Assembly (NCBI RefSeq): GCF_016545825.1
Contig: NC_052619.1
Span: 46,190,127-46,254,126 of the forward strand
Source: Eucalyptus grandis
Taxonomy: Eukaryota > Streptophyta > Magnoliopsida > Myrtales > Myrtaceae
Direction of reading: 5' to 3'
DNA length: 64,000 bases
Under the pieces are notes generated by a model, which was not told the DNA's origin, searched no databases, and saw only the letters and a list, made by a program, of their open reading frames with translations. Both the position numbers and the translations under genes were made by a program. Each line of letters opens with the position of its first letter. Position 1 is the stretch's first letter. Shown piece after piece: positions 45,632 to 56,010 of this stretch.

Positions 45632-46500
45632 TTTTGGCCCAAATGTAGAATATACACTACAGTATCAAGTATTTATGCACAAATATAAGTTAAGGAATTT
45701 ATTAAACAAGTAATCACTATATAATAAAAGGAGTAAGATAGATGAATGCTCTACCGGATTTCTAGTTTCCCCGAGACAGTTCAAGAGTATGTCCAATCCA
45801 CTATATCCGTATAGAGGTTGGTTTATGATGGAGCCAACATTCTCTAACAAATATGGTGCATTCTTTTACAAAGAAACGGTCACAAGACTTATCTCTCAAT
45901 TTTTTATTATTATTATTGAAAAGTGGATACAAGAGGATTCTACGAGTACCGGTAGTGTACATAATTACCCAATACAATGAGTTATCCTATTTATAGAAAA
46001 AAAAACTCAAAATAGACGTTACTAACACTTCAACCAGCTAAAAATTCGACCATTAAGACTTCTGAATGTTCGGCTAAAAATGACTCGGACACCCGCTGGA
46101 TGGGATGGACAAACCCAAATTCAAAACTACGGGAGCTATCCGGATGTTAACCGTTGGATATCTAGCTGGCAGCATGTCTGGACATTACTTTGGCCAGGTG
46201 CCCGGCCTTGTGTTTTTCGGTAGGGCCAGTCATTTCTACACTTTCTTTCGACCAAAAAAAAATTTCTACACTTTCCAAAATCCTGCAAAATATACCTGAA
46301 TACAGCAAACATAAGTCCAAATAACAAATAAAATATTTGAGTGAGTTTCATAATAATCAAAATAAAATTAGGGTTAACATAGATCTAGTTCATAACTCTT
46401 GAGGATAGCTGTGAAAATGATTTGAAGTGCAAGGACCATCACCGTCCCAAATGGTTTGGTTTAACACTCAGGGGCAGGTGCCACTTGACTCTTGCACAGA
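45632..46500 (-). mobile_element. Right (5') LTR of the decayed Ty1/copia element
   Basis: Aligns in order with 37327-38770 and with blocks at 49830-50240 and 51360-51990 (shared CAAATATAAGTTA, ATGGAGCCAACATTC, CTTTTACAAAGAAA, AATGAGTTATYCTAT, GGCTAAAAATGACTCGGACA). It sits just outside the presumed gag start on the minus strand. The outer border is uncertain because the following DNA is also repeated. Confidence 0.65.
46232..46275 (+). mobile_element. 16-nt micro-insertion TTTCGACC(A)8 with 14-bp TSD
   Basis: ATTTCTACACTTTC occurs at 46232-46245 and 46262-46275 with only TTTCGACC(A)8 between. The related left LTR (38630-38690) lacks this doubling, so it arose after the two LTRs separated. 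Confidence 0.7.
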
Positions 46501-46879
46501 ATATTTCTTTAATTATATGGCAAATTTTTAATTAAGTCCTGAAAATGAAATAGGACGAGTTGATTTTTTTGTGCCGAAGAAGCGACACTAGCATTGGGGC
46601 TCGTTTTGAGAAAGCTCCCCAAAGGTCTTCGATAGAGATCACTGCTTATTGCAGCTTTTAAAGTCGTCTTAATTGAAATCACGGAGCATCTTTAAAAGAT
46701 AATTGACAAAATCTCCAAATAAAGACCTAAAGTGAGTTTTTTTTTTTTTTAAAGATGGTCTAGAGTGGAAATTATTTTAGTAAGGGTCTGAAGTGATTAA
46801 ATTAATTTCAAATAAAGACTTGAGCTCATTGGCCGGTCAAATATTAGCCGGTTGACGAGCATGTGATATTTATGACAGT

Positions 46880-49800
46880 CAAAATAAGGGTATTTTTGTA
46901 ACGGAGATGTAATGGAAATGAGCTAGTGGACTAGAGCCTTGGATTCACTCTAGATATGAGCATGTAGAAGGAACAAAGGAAGTAGGGGCCATCTGCCCAT
47001 CAAAATCAACTTCATCATTTTTCTTCCCAGAGTGAAGTTGCGTGGAGGCATGGAGTGAAGTTGCGTGGAAGTGATGAGGTATTTCTTGCGCTTTTGACTA
47101 AGCGAAAAAGACAAAGGAAAAAAAAGTAGAGATTTCGTCTAATCACATGCAATTCATAGTTGGTGAAGTTAGTGCGCTCGATTAATATTAATGATGTTCA
47201 TTTGCCACATCAATTTAGATAATAACAAAATAAGCTAAACTCTAGACGCAATGCTTATCACATCAGCCAATGTTAATGGACACATTAGGCTGTCAAAGTG
47301 TCATTTTTCATTAAAGTCCAAACGGTTTTGGACTAAATAATCTGAATGCAACATGTTCTTTTGTACCTAGACAAACTCTTTCTTATGAACTCTCGTCTGA
47401 AGTATCAAGTGTTTTTGAAAATGACTTGCACTTTGATTTGAGGGGGAATAACATCACTAAGCAAATGAATTCCAAAAAAAAATCCAATGAAATAGACCCT
47501 ATTTGAGGGAAATATCCTTCACTCTGAAGTAAAAGAAATTAAGCTATTGACATACCGATTAATCATTTAAAGGTGTTCTTCTAGAAAAATTTCTCATTTC
47601 TTTGAATTTATACGTTAGAAACAATCGCTTTACATTCAACTAAGCAAAAAGCTTGATATTTTTTCATGCCCAATCTATGAAAGAAAACTAGTCACACAAG
47701 TGACTATATATCCTCTTCCTCTTCATTTGATTCATATATTTATTGGATGTTATACAAAAAGTGAGCATTATGGACTTAAAATGCATTATGTGCTAGTTGT
47801 TTGGTAATCTGCATTCAGATTCCTGTGTGGACAGAAAAGTGCGCTTGCTATGGTGAGGGACCTTATCGTTGGTGTGGTCAATAAGCTCAATCATTATGTT
47901 TATGAGGCCACTTGTGCAAGAACATCATCAAAAACCAATATTGCTGCTAAGGTGATGGATCTTATTTTTGCGTGGTCAATGTCCTACAATTAAAAAAAAA
48001 AAATTTAAAAAAAAAAGAAAACCAACTCTTAAATTCTATGCCATGCTCATGAGTTTTGGTCATTAATGGCAAAACATACGCTCCAAAAAAAACAAATTAA
48101 AGCATCAACAAATTTGCAAATAGGGACCACTACCAACATGTATGACCATGACGACGGCCAATCCAATTTAAAAATATGCAGTGGATGCAACTGATATGCA
48201 TTAATTTGAACGAAAGGAGACATAATGCCTCAACAAATCTAGCAAAATGAGCATAAACAATACTTTAAAACAAAAAATATCTCCTACTATTGTCGTTGCT
48301 CCTATCGGTGTGATATTCCACTACATGTCCACTCCTTGTCAGACATATTGCTTCAACAAAATGTAATTGCTTTCTCTTGGATGAATGAAGGATCAATTGC
48401 ACCACTTTGAATAAAAGTGACCTCAGTTAAGCATAAGTAGAGATCGAAGTAAATTGCAAACTTGGGAAAATATGATGAAAGATCAAGACCCTTGTGTCAT
48501 ATGTGAGATTTGACGAACGAGAGGTGGGTCTTGCCCGAGCTTTGTTTTCTTCTCTCAAAAGAAACGAAGACCAAAAAAAGAGGAAGAACATGTGAAGAAA
48601 CGAAGGAAGAAGTGTTTGGAATTTTTAAGGGCTTGTAATTTTTAGTGTTTGGATTTTTTTTAGCGCTTGTAATTTTTACTCAAATTTTTCTTGGACAAAA
48701 GTACCCATATTCTAGTCAGTGGAAAAATCACTTGCTTGATGGCCAACAAAAATTTAGCTAATCAGTGAGTTCGGGCCTGAGATTGATTTAGCCACTTTAG
48801 GTCATTATTAAAAATAATGTCATTTTTAGGCCCCCTTTTTTTTAATTTTTAAAATAGCCCTGTTCCGTGTCCTATTTAGAATTTTTCCAAATAATAACCA
48901 TCAAGCCATTTCTGTTAATAGCAAAAAGAAAAAAAGAAAAAATATGTAATGGAAATGAACCATTGGATTCAAGCCTTGGATTCGCTTTACATATGAGCAT
49001 GTAGAAGGAACGAGGTGGTGGGGCCACCTGCCCATCAAAATCAATTTGATCATTTTTCTTTCCAAAACGAAGTTGAGTGGAGTGAAGCTAGCATGAAAGC
49101 GATGAGCAAATACTCCCTTGTGCTTTTGATTAAGCAAAAAAGACAAAAAAAGGGAGAGATATCATCAAAACACAGAATATTCAACGTTGGTGAAAGCTTT
49201 CCACTTTTGAGGTGCCATTCTTCCTTAGAGTCCAAACACATAAATCCTCTTTTGGACTAAAGAATCTGAATGAAATGTATTCTTCCACACCTAGACGGGG
49301 TCTTTGTTATGAACTTACGCATGAAGTATCCAATTCTTTTGAAAATGACTTGCACTTTGATTTTATTGGGAATAACACAACTAAGCAAGTGAATTCCAAA
49401 ATAAGCATCCGTTGAAAAAGGGTCCACCTAAGCAAAACATCCTTCACTCCAAAGTAATAGAAGATCAGCTATTGATGCGCCAATTAATCATTTAAAGGTG
49501 TTCTTCTAGAAATTTCTCATTTCTTTGAATTTATACATTACAACCTATTGCTTCATTTTCAGCTGAATGAAAAGCTTGATCTATTTCCATTACTAAATGT
49601 TTTAAGATTGTCATACGATTGTTGCTTTATGAAATGCGGGGAAAAAGGGCAAAAGGATACACGTGCCTCTCTGCATTTAATGAGTGAATGTATCAAATTC
49701 ATCCTCTGACACTTGTTGATCATACTATTATTTAACTATGTATTGTGGTGAAAATGTATCACCAACTCTTTTAATTTATGAATATGTGATGCCATCATAT

Positions 49801-51990
49801 TTAGCTTTAGAAATTCAAGAAAACACAAGCAATTTTTTGCCCCAAATATAGAATATGCTTCATAGTATCAAGTATTTACACATAGATACAAGTTAACCAA
49901 TTTATTAAACATGTTACATGCATATAAATAAAAAGGAGTAGCGAGAGAGGAATGCCTAATTAATTTATAGTGGTTTGATCCACATGGGTGCCAACTTCAT
50001 TTCCAGAAATTGTTTGAGAGTTATGCCTAATGAACTATACTTGAAGCCTTGTACAAAGATTAGTTTGCGATAGAGCCAACATTCATTTATAAACACGACG
50101 CACTCTTTCACAAAGAAATGCTTACATTTGATTGCAAGGTGTATGCAAGAGGGATTTTGTATAATTCCCCAAGGCAATGAGTTATTCTATATATAGGGAA
50201 ATAAACAAAGTCAACTAGCTGTTAATAGCACTTCAAACATTTAGCTGATCCGTGAGTTTAGACTTTTATGTGAGATTAATTTAGCCACTTTAGGTCATTA
50301 GTTAAAATAATGTCAATTTAGATCCATTTTTATATATAAAAAGCCCTATTTCATGCCCTTATTTAGAATTTTTCCAAATAATAACTATCAGGCCATTTCT
50401 ATTAATAGCAAAAAAAAAAAAAAATAGAAAATGTAACCGAGATGAACCACTGACTCAAGCCTTGGATTCGCTCTAGATACGAGCATGAAGAAGGAGCAAG
50501 ATGGTGGGGCCACCTTCCCATCAAAATCAACTTACATAATTTTTCTTTCCGGAAGCGAAGTTGCATGGAGTGAAGCCAGCATGGGGTGAGTAAAAACTCC
50601 CTTGCACTTTTGACTAAGCAAAAATGACAGAAATAAAATGGAGAGATATCATCAAAACACATGAGACATTGAACGTCAGTGGAAGCTTTAAACTTTTGAA
50701 GTGCTAATCTTTGTTATAGTCCAAACGTGGAAATCCTCTTTTGGACTAAATTATTTGAGTGAAATGTATCCTTTCACACCTAGATGAAGTCTTTCTTATT
50801 AAATTCTGCATGAAGCATCCAATTCTTTTGAATATAACTTGCACTTCAATTTGATTAGGAATAACACAACTAAGCAAGTGAATTCCAAAAAAAAAGCATT
50901 CAATGAAAAAGGCCCTACCCGAGCGAAAGATCATTTGCTCCGAAGTACTTGAAAATAGGTATTAATGTACCAATTAATCATTTAAAGGTGTTTTTCTTGG
51001 AAATTTCTCTTTTCTTTCAATTTATACTCTAAAACCAATTGCATTATTTTCAACTGAACATAAAGCTTGATCTATTTTTCATGCTCGAGCTATGAAAGGA
51101 ATGGGTATTCCTTAGCCATTACAAAAGCTAATAAGATTCCTTGATGACTATTGCTTTATGAAATGTGGGGAAAAGTGTAAAAGGATGCATGTACCTTTCT
51201 GTATTTGGTGCGCGAATGTATTGGATTCCTCCTCACACTTGGTGACCATACTATTGTTTAATTGTGTATTGTGATGAAAATGCATCACCAATTCTTTTAA
51301 TTCATCAACATGTGATGCCATGATATTTAGCTGAAAAAATTCAAGTAAACACAAGCAATTTTTTGCCCAAATATAGAATATTCTCCATAGTATCAAGAAT
51401 TTACACACAAATATAAGTTAAGCAATTTATTACACATATTATATGCATATAAATAAAAAGGAATAGCAAGAGAGGAATGCTGAACCGTTTTATAGTGGTT
51501 TGGTCCAAATGGGTCACAACTCCATTTCCAAAGATTGTTTGAGAGTTTTGTCTAATCAACTATACTTGAAGCCTTGTACATAGATTGATTCACAATGGAG
51601 CCGACATTCATTTATGAACAAGACACACTCTTTTACAAAGAAATGTTCTCACATTGATCTCTGAAGAATTTGATTGCAAAGTGTATGCAAGAGGGATTTT
51701 GGATAATTACCAAGGCAATGAGTTATTCTATTTATAGGGAAAAGAACAAAGTCAACTAGCCGTTAATAGCACTTTAAATGGTTAGCTAAATCGGGCGGAC
51801 AAATCCAAATCTAAAACTGCGGGAGCAGGATGTTTGGAGGTAAATTGGCCTGGTGTGCGTTCATTACTTAGTTGAAAGTGCCCAAATTTTATTCAAGTCT
51901 TGCAAAAGAAATAGATTGTGTTAATTATTTCGCGACCAAAGAAGTGACATTGGCATTGAGGCTTGTTTTCAGAAAGCTAGCCAAAGGAAT
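46880..51990. repeat. Three-fold array of copia-related blocks
   Basis: Block B occurs at about 46900-47700, 48930-49650 and 50420-51200 (shared GAGCCTTGGATTCRCT, GAGCATGTAGAAGGA, CATCAAAATCAACTT, CATTTAAAGGTGTTCTTCTAGAAA). Block A (LTR-like) is at 45632-46500, 49830-50240 and 51360-51990. Between them a gag-start-like frame appears on minus (MASHVDELKELVMHFHHNT, about 51320-51265). The array looks like repeated or unequally recombined copies of one retroelement family. Open frames inside are not genes. Confidence 0.65.
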
Positions 51991-52975
51991 TAACAAAAAA
52001 TATTTGATTGAGATCACGGCTTGTTACCGCGTTCAAAGTGGGTTGTAGTCAAAATAAATGGAAAAGGTGAAGCCTTGTTTTCAAACAAGACTACTTGTAT
52101 TTTACCAAGCTGGGATCTTCCATACGTATCTTGGGTAAATAACAAACAAAGCGCATAGGTTAACCCCGGTGCATACTTCATTTGTTCAGAAAAGTAATAA
52201 AATAAAATAGAAAAGAGAATTTTCTGGGGAAACGATGAGTTGAATAATGTAAACATGCACACGACTCCCTCATTCCATTCTTAAACAAAAGATTGCTACT
52301 TAAAAATATGAAAATCAATTAATGGGAAAAACAAAATTATATCTAGTAGGCGTTAAAAAATCTATTTTATGACTTATTTTTGGGGACACAATGAGTTGAA
52401 TAAGCAAAAAATCTAAAGAATTTGCTACCTAATAATGTGAAAGATATGTTGCCATTCATAGAAGAAGAAATATCGGAATAGAATATGTCGGATTTGGGTT
52501 GAGAATGATAATTTTTTTTTTTTTTTTTTTATTACATACATAAATTCATAGCTAATTTTTTTATATGCTTTGAATAATACTGAACTTTGGCAAATAGAAA
52601 AAACTAGGGACGATGGATTCTTGATCCAATCCAATAAATTGATCATTTTTTTTATTTAAAAATCACTAAAGAGTGTTCGTGTACAATGGGAGTGATAAAT
52701 CTTAAGATATTGACAGAAGTGGTGATAAATGAAAAGTCATTGTGCCGTAACTTATGTTGTTACTGGACAAGATAGTATTTAGTTCATACTTGACAAATTT
52801 TTTTTGAAGAAATAAAAACTATATATAGTAGGTCAAGTCCGACCCAGTTTTCACTTTTAAGAATTAGGAACAAGACGGACACTCTTGAGAATCATATCCA
52901 ATCAACTGATTCGGTTCGATCCGGGTTGTTCTCAATTCAGACGGTTGATATTGAACACCCATAAAATAAAGTCGC
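51991..52975. other. AT-rich DNA between the copia array and a LINE end, no gene recognised
   Basis: Contains T-runs near 52510 and 52800. No open frame with a motif on either strand. Nothing could be matched to other parts of the window. Confidence 0.4.
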
Positions 52976-52979
52976 TTTC

Positions 52980-53220
52980 TTTTTTTTTTTTTTTTTTTTT
53001 TTTTTGGTAAATGGTAAGAACATATTAAGCTTGGACAAATATACAAGAATTCGGAGCAAAAACTCACACTCTAGCTGCGGGAAACAGGGAGAGTGAGAGG
53101 GAACCAAATCAAAAGATACAAAGACAAAAAAGAACAAGCTAAACAACCCACGACACTATAAACTACCGCAAAACAGACTGCCGACCCTCAATCAACAATC
53201 CAAAGAAAGGCGAAGAACGG
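52980..53220 (-). mobile_element. Probable LINE 3' end in minus orientation
   Basis: A run of about 27 T is followed by GGTAAATGGTAAGAAC, so on the minus strand the sequence ends ...CATTTACC(A)n, the same kind of end as the LINE at 34.87 kb. About 210 bp of non-AT-biased sequence follow, as in a LINE 3' UTR. No coding part is left and no TSD could be fixed. Confidence 0.5.
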
Positions 53221-53244
53221 AGAGGGTGAATGAAAGAAAACTTT

Positions 53245-53312
53245 TCGGTTTCCTTTTTTTTTTTTTGGTAACGTTAAATTAATTTTTTTTTTTTTGGTAA
53301 CGATCGGTTTCC
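53245..53312 (-). mobile_element. Double (T)nGGTAACG micro-insertion upstream of TNL-3
   Basis: TCGGTTTCC lies at 53245-53253 and 53304-53312. Between are two tandem modules, each (T)12-13 followed by GGTAACG, separated by TTAAATTAA. On the minus strand this is CGTTACC(A)n twice, like the insertion at 5610. One event into another, or duplication of one, would explain it. Confidence 0.55.
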
Positions 53313-53422
53313 GGTTTTTGTAAGACACGAAACAAACAATTTTATCCTCACAAAAACAAAAAACAAACAATTTTAAAATAAAAATGAACGAAAGAAAACT
53401 TTTCGTCCATTTGTGAAAAATG

Positions 53423-53465
53423 AAAAAGACGCTTTTACCAAAAAAAAAAAAAAAAAGACGCTTTT
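53423..53465 (+). mobile_element. 15-nt micro-insertion ACC(A)n with 14-bp TSD, 120 bp before the TNL-3 ATG
   Basis: AAAAAGACGCTTTT occurs at 53423-53436 and 53452-53465, with ACC and A only between. It falls in the promoter or leader of TNL-3 and is the closest of these insertions to a gene start. Confidence 0.65.
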
Positions 53466-53586
53466 CCTGACACGGTGCGACGTTCGATGTTTCTCAGTCC
53501 ACATCGATTTCTTGACCAACTCCACGATAAAAAGCATCACTCATTGCTCGACACGAATTCAAACTAAGCTCAGATTCTATCTTCTA

Positions 53587-54087
53587 ATGTTGTCGTCTTC
53601 TTCTGCTTCTTCCTCTTCCGAAGTAAAATGGCGGTTCGACGTTTTCATTAACTTCAGAGGCGAGGACGTCCGCCACGGCTTCGTCGATGACCTCCACAAG
53701 TGTCTGCTTCATCGCGGCATTAACGCCTACATCGACAGCGAGGACTTGAGGCGCGGGGACAAGATCTCGCCCGCCCTCATGAAGGCCATCGAGGAGTCGC
53801 GGATCGCCGTGCTCGTCTTCTCCGAGAACTACGCTTCGTCTAGCTGGTGCTTGAACGAGCTGGTGAAGGTAATGGAGTGTAGGAGGCTCAAGGAAGAGCC
53901 GGTGCTGCCCGTGTTCCACAAAGTGGAGCCCGGAGAGATTCGAGGGCTGAGAGGGCGTTACGGCGATGAATTGGCCAGGCACGAGAAATTGGGACAGGAT
54001 CCTGAGAGGGTGGATAAATGGAGGGAAGCCCTAATTGAAGCCGCCAATTTGGCCGGTTGGCATTATACCGATGAAAAATCACAGTAA
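53587..54087 (+). CDS. TNL-3 exon 1: intact TIR domain, possible TIR-only product (166 aa)
   Basis: The ATG at 53587 precedes a Ser-rich leader and WRFDVFINFRGEDVRHGF; the in-frame upstream ATG at 53413 would add an A-tail-encoded Lys run and is unlikely. TIR elements in order: INAYIDSEDLRRGDKIS, ALMKAIEESRIAVLVFSENY, ASSSWCLNELVKVMECRR (catalytic Glu of WCLxE present), VLPVFHKVEPGEIRG, NLAGWHYTD. Relatives splice after GATGG, but here the site reads GATGAAAAATC, so the frame runs on to EKSQ and a TAA at 54087. A GTAATA at 54084 could act as replacement donor in the same phase. TIR-only proteins are active in plants, so the unspliced product could matter. Confidence 0.8.
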   Translation: MLSSSSASSSSEVKWRFDVFINFRGEDVRHGFVDDLHKCLLHRGINAYIDSEDLRRGDKISPALMKAIEESRIAVLVFSENYASSSWCLNELVKVMECRRLKEEPVLPVFHKVEPGEIRGLRGRYGDELARHEKLGQDPERVDKWREALIEAANLAGWHYTDEKSQ

Positions 54088-54276
54088 TACTCTTCGACCC
54101 TGTAGAAGAATTTGGAATTCTCTAATTTTATTGATACATGATGGCATCGATTGTGCGTTAGACTAGAGTAATGTTTTGGACTGTCGAGTGATTCTTTCCT
54201 TCTGTTAGTTTTAGTTAGTTCAATCGATTGTATGTTTCTGTTTATTCGTGTTCTTTTTGCTGCTTTGTTTTGGCAG
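54084..54276 (+). other. TNL-3 intron 1 using a displaced donor
   Basis: Cryptic donor ACA|GTAATA at 54084, 9 nt after the ancestral position (54075); acceptor TTGGCAG at 54276. Joining CA to A gives Gln and continues DETEFIKKIVKEIS, keeping phase 2 and adding three residues to the linker. Whether it is used cannot be told from sequence; the site is weaker than the GTAAT(C) of TNL-2. Confidence 0.5.
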
Positions 54277-55380
54277 AGATGAGACCGAGTTCATCAAGAA
54301 GATCGTCAAAGAGATCTCGCATATAGTAGAACGAGCACCCTTGAGTGTTGCCAAATATCCCGTCGGTGTAGGTTCCCGGGTAGAAAATGTAATGTCGTTG
54401 TTGAGTATGGGCGTGGGTGATATTCGGATGATAGGAATATGGGGAGCTGGAGGTGTAAGGAAGACCACTATCGCTAAAGCTGTCTATAACAGTATTGCTG
54501 ATCAGTTTGATGGGTGCAGCTTTCTTGCAAATGTTAGAGAAAATTCCGGTAGACCTGATGGCCTAGTTCATTTGCAGAAAAAAATGTTGTCCGAGATATT
54601 ATGGAAAGAAGATGTATCAGTCTCAAATGTGGATCAAGGCGCTAATCTAATACCAAATAGACTTTGCTGCAGGAAGATTCTACTTGTGCTTGATGATGTG
54701 GATCATGGGGACCAGTTAAATGCATTAGCTAGAGAATGTGGATGGTTCGGAAAAGGGAGCAGGATAATCATTACGACAAGAGATAAACATGTACTACCTT
54801 CTCGTGCAAAAGATCGGGTATATGAAGTTGATCTATTAGATCAAAGTGAAGCTTTTAAACTTCTCAGTTCACATGCTTTTCAAGGAAACCAGATGAAAGA
54901 CATAAGCAGGGATCTCATAGATAATATTTTGGGCTATGCTAAAGGTCTTCCCTTAGCGATTGTGGTCTTGGGTGCCTTTTTATTTGATAGAAGCAGAGTA
55001 CTATGGCAGAGTACATTGGAAAAACTTGCTGAAAGTCCTACTAAAGATATATACAGTGTTCTCAAGATAAGTTTTGATGCGTTGGAGGAGAATGAGAAGG
55101 ACATTTTTCTTGACATCACTTGCTTCTTTAAGGGGTGGGGTAGAGGTTATGTAACTAGAGTTCTTGATGGTTGTGGTTTGAAGACATTAACTGGGATTCA
55201 GATTCTAATAGACAGATCCTTAGTAACAATTGAGTATGGGATGGTTGAAATGCATGACTTGATTCAGCAAATGGGCCAGGATATTGTTAAACATGAGTCT
55301 CATGAGTCTCTAGATGATCCTGGGAAACGGAGTAGATTATGGTGCTATGATGATGTTTTGAAGTACTGTCGGAGGATACG
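54277..55380 (+). pseudogene. TNL-3 exon 2: NB-ARC with P-loop Gly-to-Arg and terminal frameshift
   Basis: DETEFIKKIV linker, then the Walker A motif GAGGVRKTT at about 54446-54472 where the family has GGVGKTT; the codon is AGG instead of GGG. RNBS-A CSFLANVREN, kinase-2 LLVLDDVD, RNBS-B GSRIIITTRDKHVL, YAKGLPLAIVVLG, DITCFFKGW and MHDLIQQMGQDIVKHE (MHD intact) follow. Near the end TNL-2 reads GATGTTTCTGAAGTG while here GATGTTTTGAAGTA lacks one base, giving KYCRRIR in place of EVLSEDT. The donor ACG|GTGAGA is good but the following exon is then read out of frame and soon stops. A TIR-NB protein without LRR would result. Confidence 0.88.
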
Positions 55381-55488
55381 GTGAGAGATTCTCATGAAAC
55401 TATAGATAATCTCATCTTCTTTAATTTAAATGATATTACCTAATTGCAGTTGGTTATAAATGATTGATTATTTTCTTTTCCTTGACAG

Positions 55489-55764
55489 AGAACCCAAGCT
55501 GTTAAAGGCATAGTGTTGCGGTTGCCGAGAGAAGAAGTGCTACACATCAATCCCAGTGCTTTCACGCGCATGAGGAAACTAAAATTGCTAATACTTTCGA
55601 ATGCACGAATCAGTGGAGGTCTCGTACGTCTTCCTAATAATTTAAGGTGGCTTGAATGGCATGGATGTCATTTATCCACTCTGGAGTTTAGTGCTGGTCG
55701 AAAGAAACTTGTTTGCTTTGATGTGCGTGGCAGCCAAATTGAGAAATTTGGAGGGAACTTAAAG
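55489..55764 (+). pseudogene. TNL-3 exon 3: linker and first LRRs
   Basis: 276 nt, acceptor TTGACAG, donor AAG|GTATGT; reads RTQAVKGIVLRLPREEVLHI, NPSAFTRMRKLKLLILSNAR, LPNNLRWLEWHGCHLS and LVCFDVRGSQIEKFG. Intact in itself and equal in length to TNL-1 exon 3, but out of frame with the shifted exon 2. Confidence 0.85.
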
Positions 55765-55865
55765 GTATGTCATAAATGCTTTAGTCAATGGTTTTCTTTT
55801 CGGTGCATACAAATTGAATTTATCAAATCTTGTTCAGCTCTTCTTTTTAATTTGTGGTGTTTTAG

Positions 55866-56010
55866 GAATTTGAAGTTTCTGAATTTTAGCCACTGTGAGT
55901 TGCTGATTTGTGTGCCTGACTTTTCAGAGGTGCCAAATTTAGAGATATTGAACTTAAGTAGGTGGCTGAGCCTCAAGGAGCTTCCATGTTACTTATATAA
56001 ATTTGAGTGA
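55866..56010 (+). pseudogene. TNL-3 exon 4: LRR stub
   Basis: NLKFLNFSHCELLICVPD, then VPNLEILNLSRWLSLKELP, then a stop at 56010. Compared with the GAC TTT GAA AAT TTG start of the TNL-4 LRR exon, the 5' border is 8 nt short. The original CAG|GACTTC-like acceptor seems to have mutated so that only an out-of-phase TTTAG remains. TNL-1 has over 200 further LRR codons; here they are absent. Confidence 0.7.

Larger units (their letters stand above)
53587..56010 (+). pseudogene. TNL-3: TIR-NB-ARC gene with truncated LRR
   Basis: Best preserved TNL start in the window. TIR 53587-54083 (or to a stop at 54087), NB-ARC 54277-55380, short exon 55489-55764, LRR stub about 55866-56010. Defects: the conserved donor GG|GTAA of the TIR exon reads GAAAAA, P-loop Gly is Arg, 1 nt is lost near 55358, the LRR-exon acceptor region is altered, and C-JID is absent. 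After the LRR stub the DNA changes to TTGGTAA repeats, which mark a breakpoint. It could still express a TIR-only or a TIR-NB protein; the full receptor is lost. Confidence 0.85.

Noticed and set aside
51148..51408. 86-codon minus frame containing MASHVDELKELVMHFH
   Set aside because: It lies at a gag-start position within the copia array and is very short; retroelement debris, not a gene.
53413..53586. Upstream in-frame ATG (53413) as the start of TNL-3
   Set aside because: It would add 58 residues including a Lys run encoded by the A-tailed micro-insertion; the ATG at 53587 matches the family leader.
54220..54468. Minus-strand frames within TNL-3 (also 53584-53982)
   Set aside because: Antisense shadows of the TIR and NB-ARC exons.
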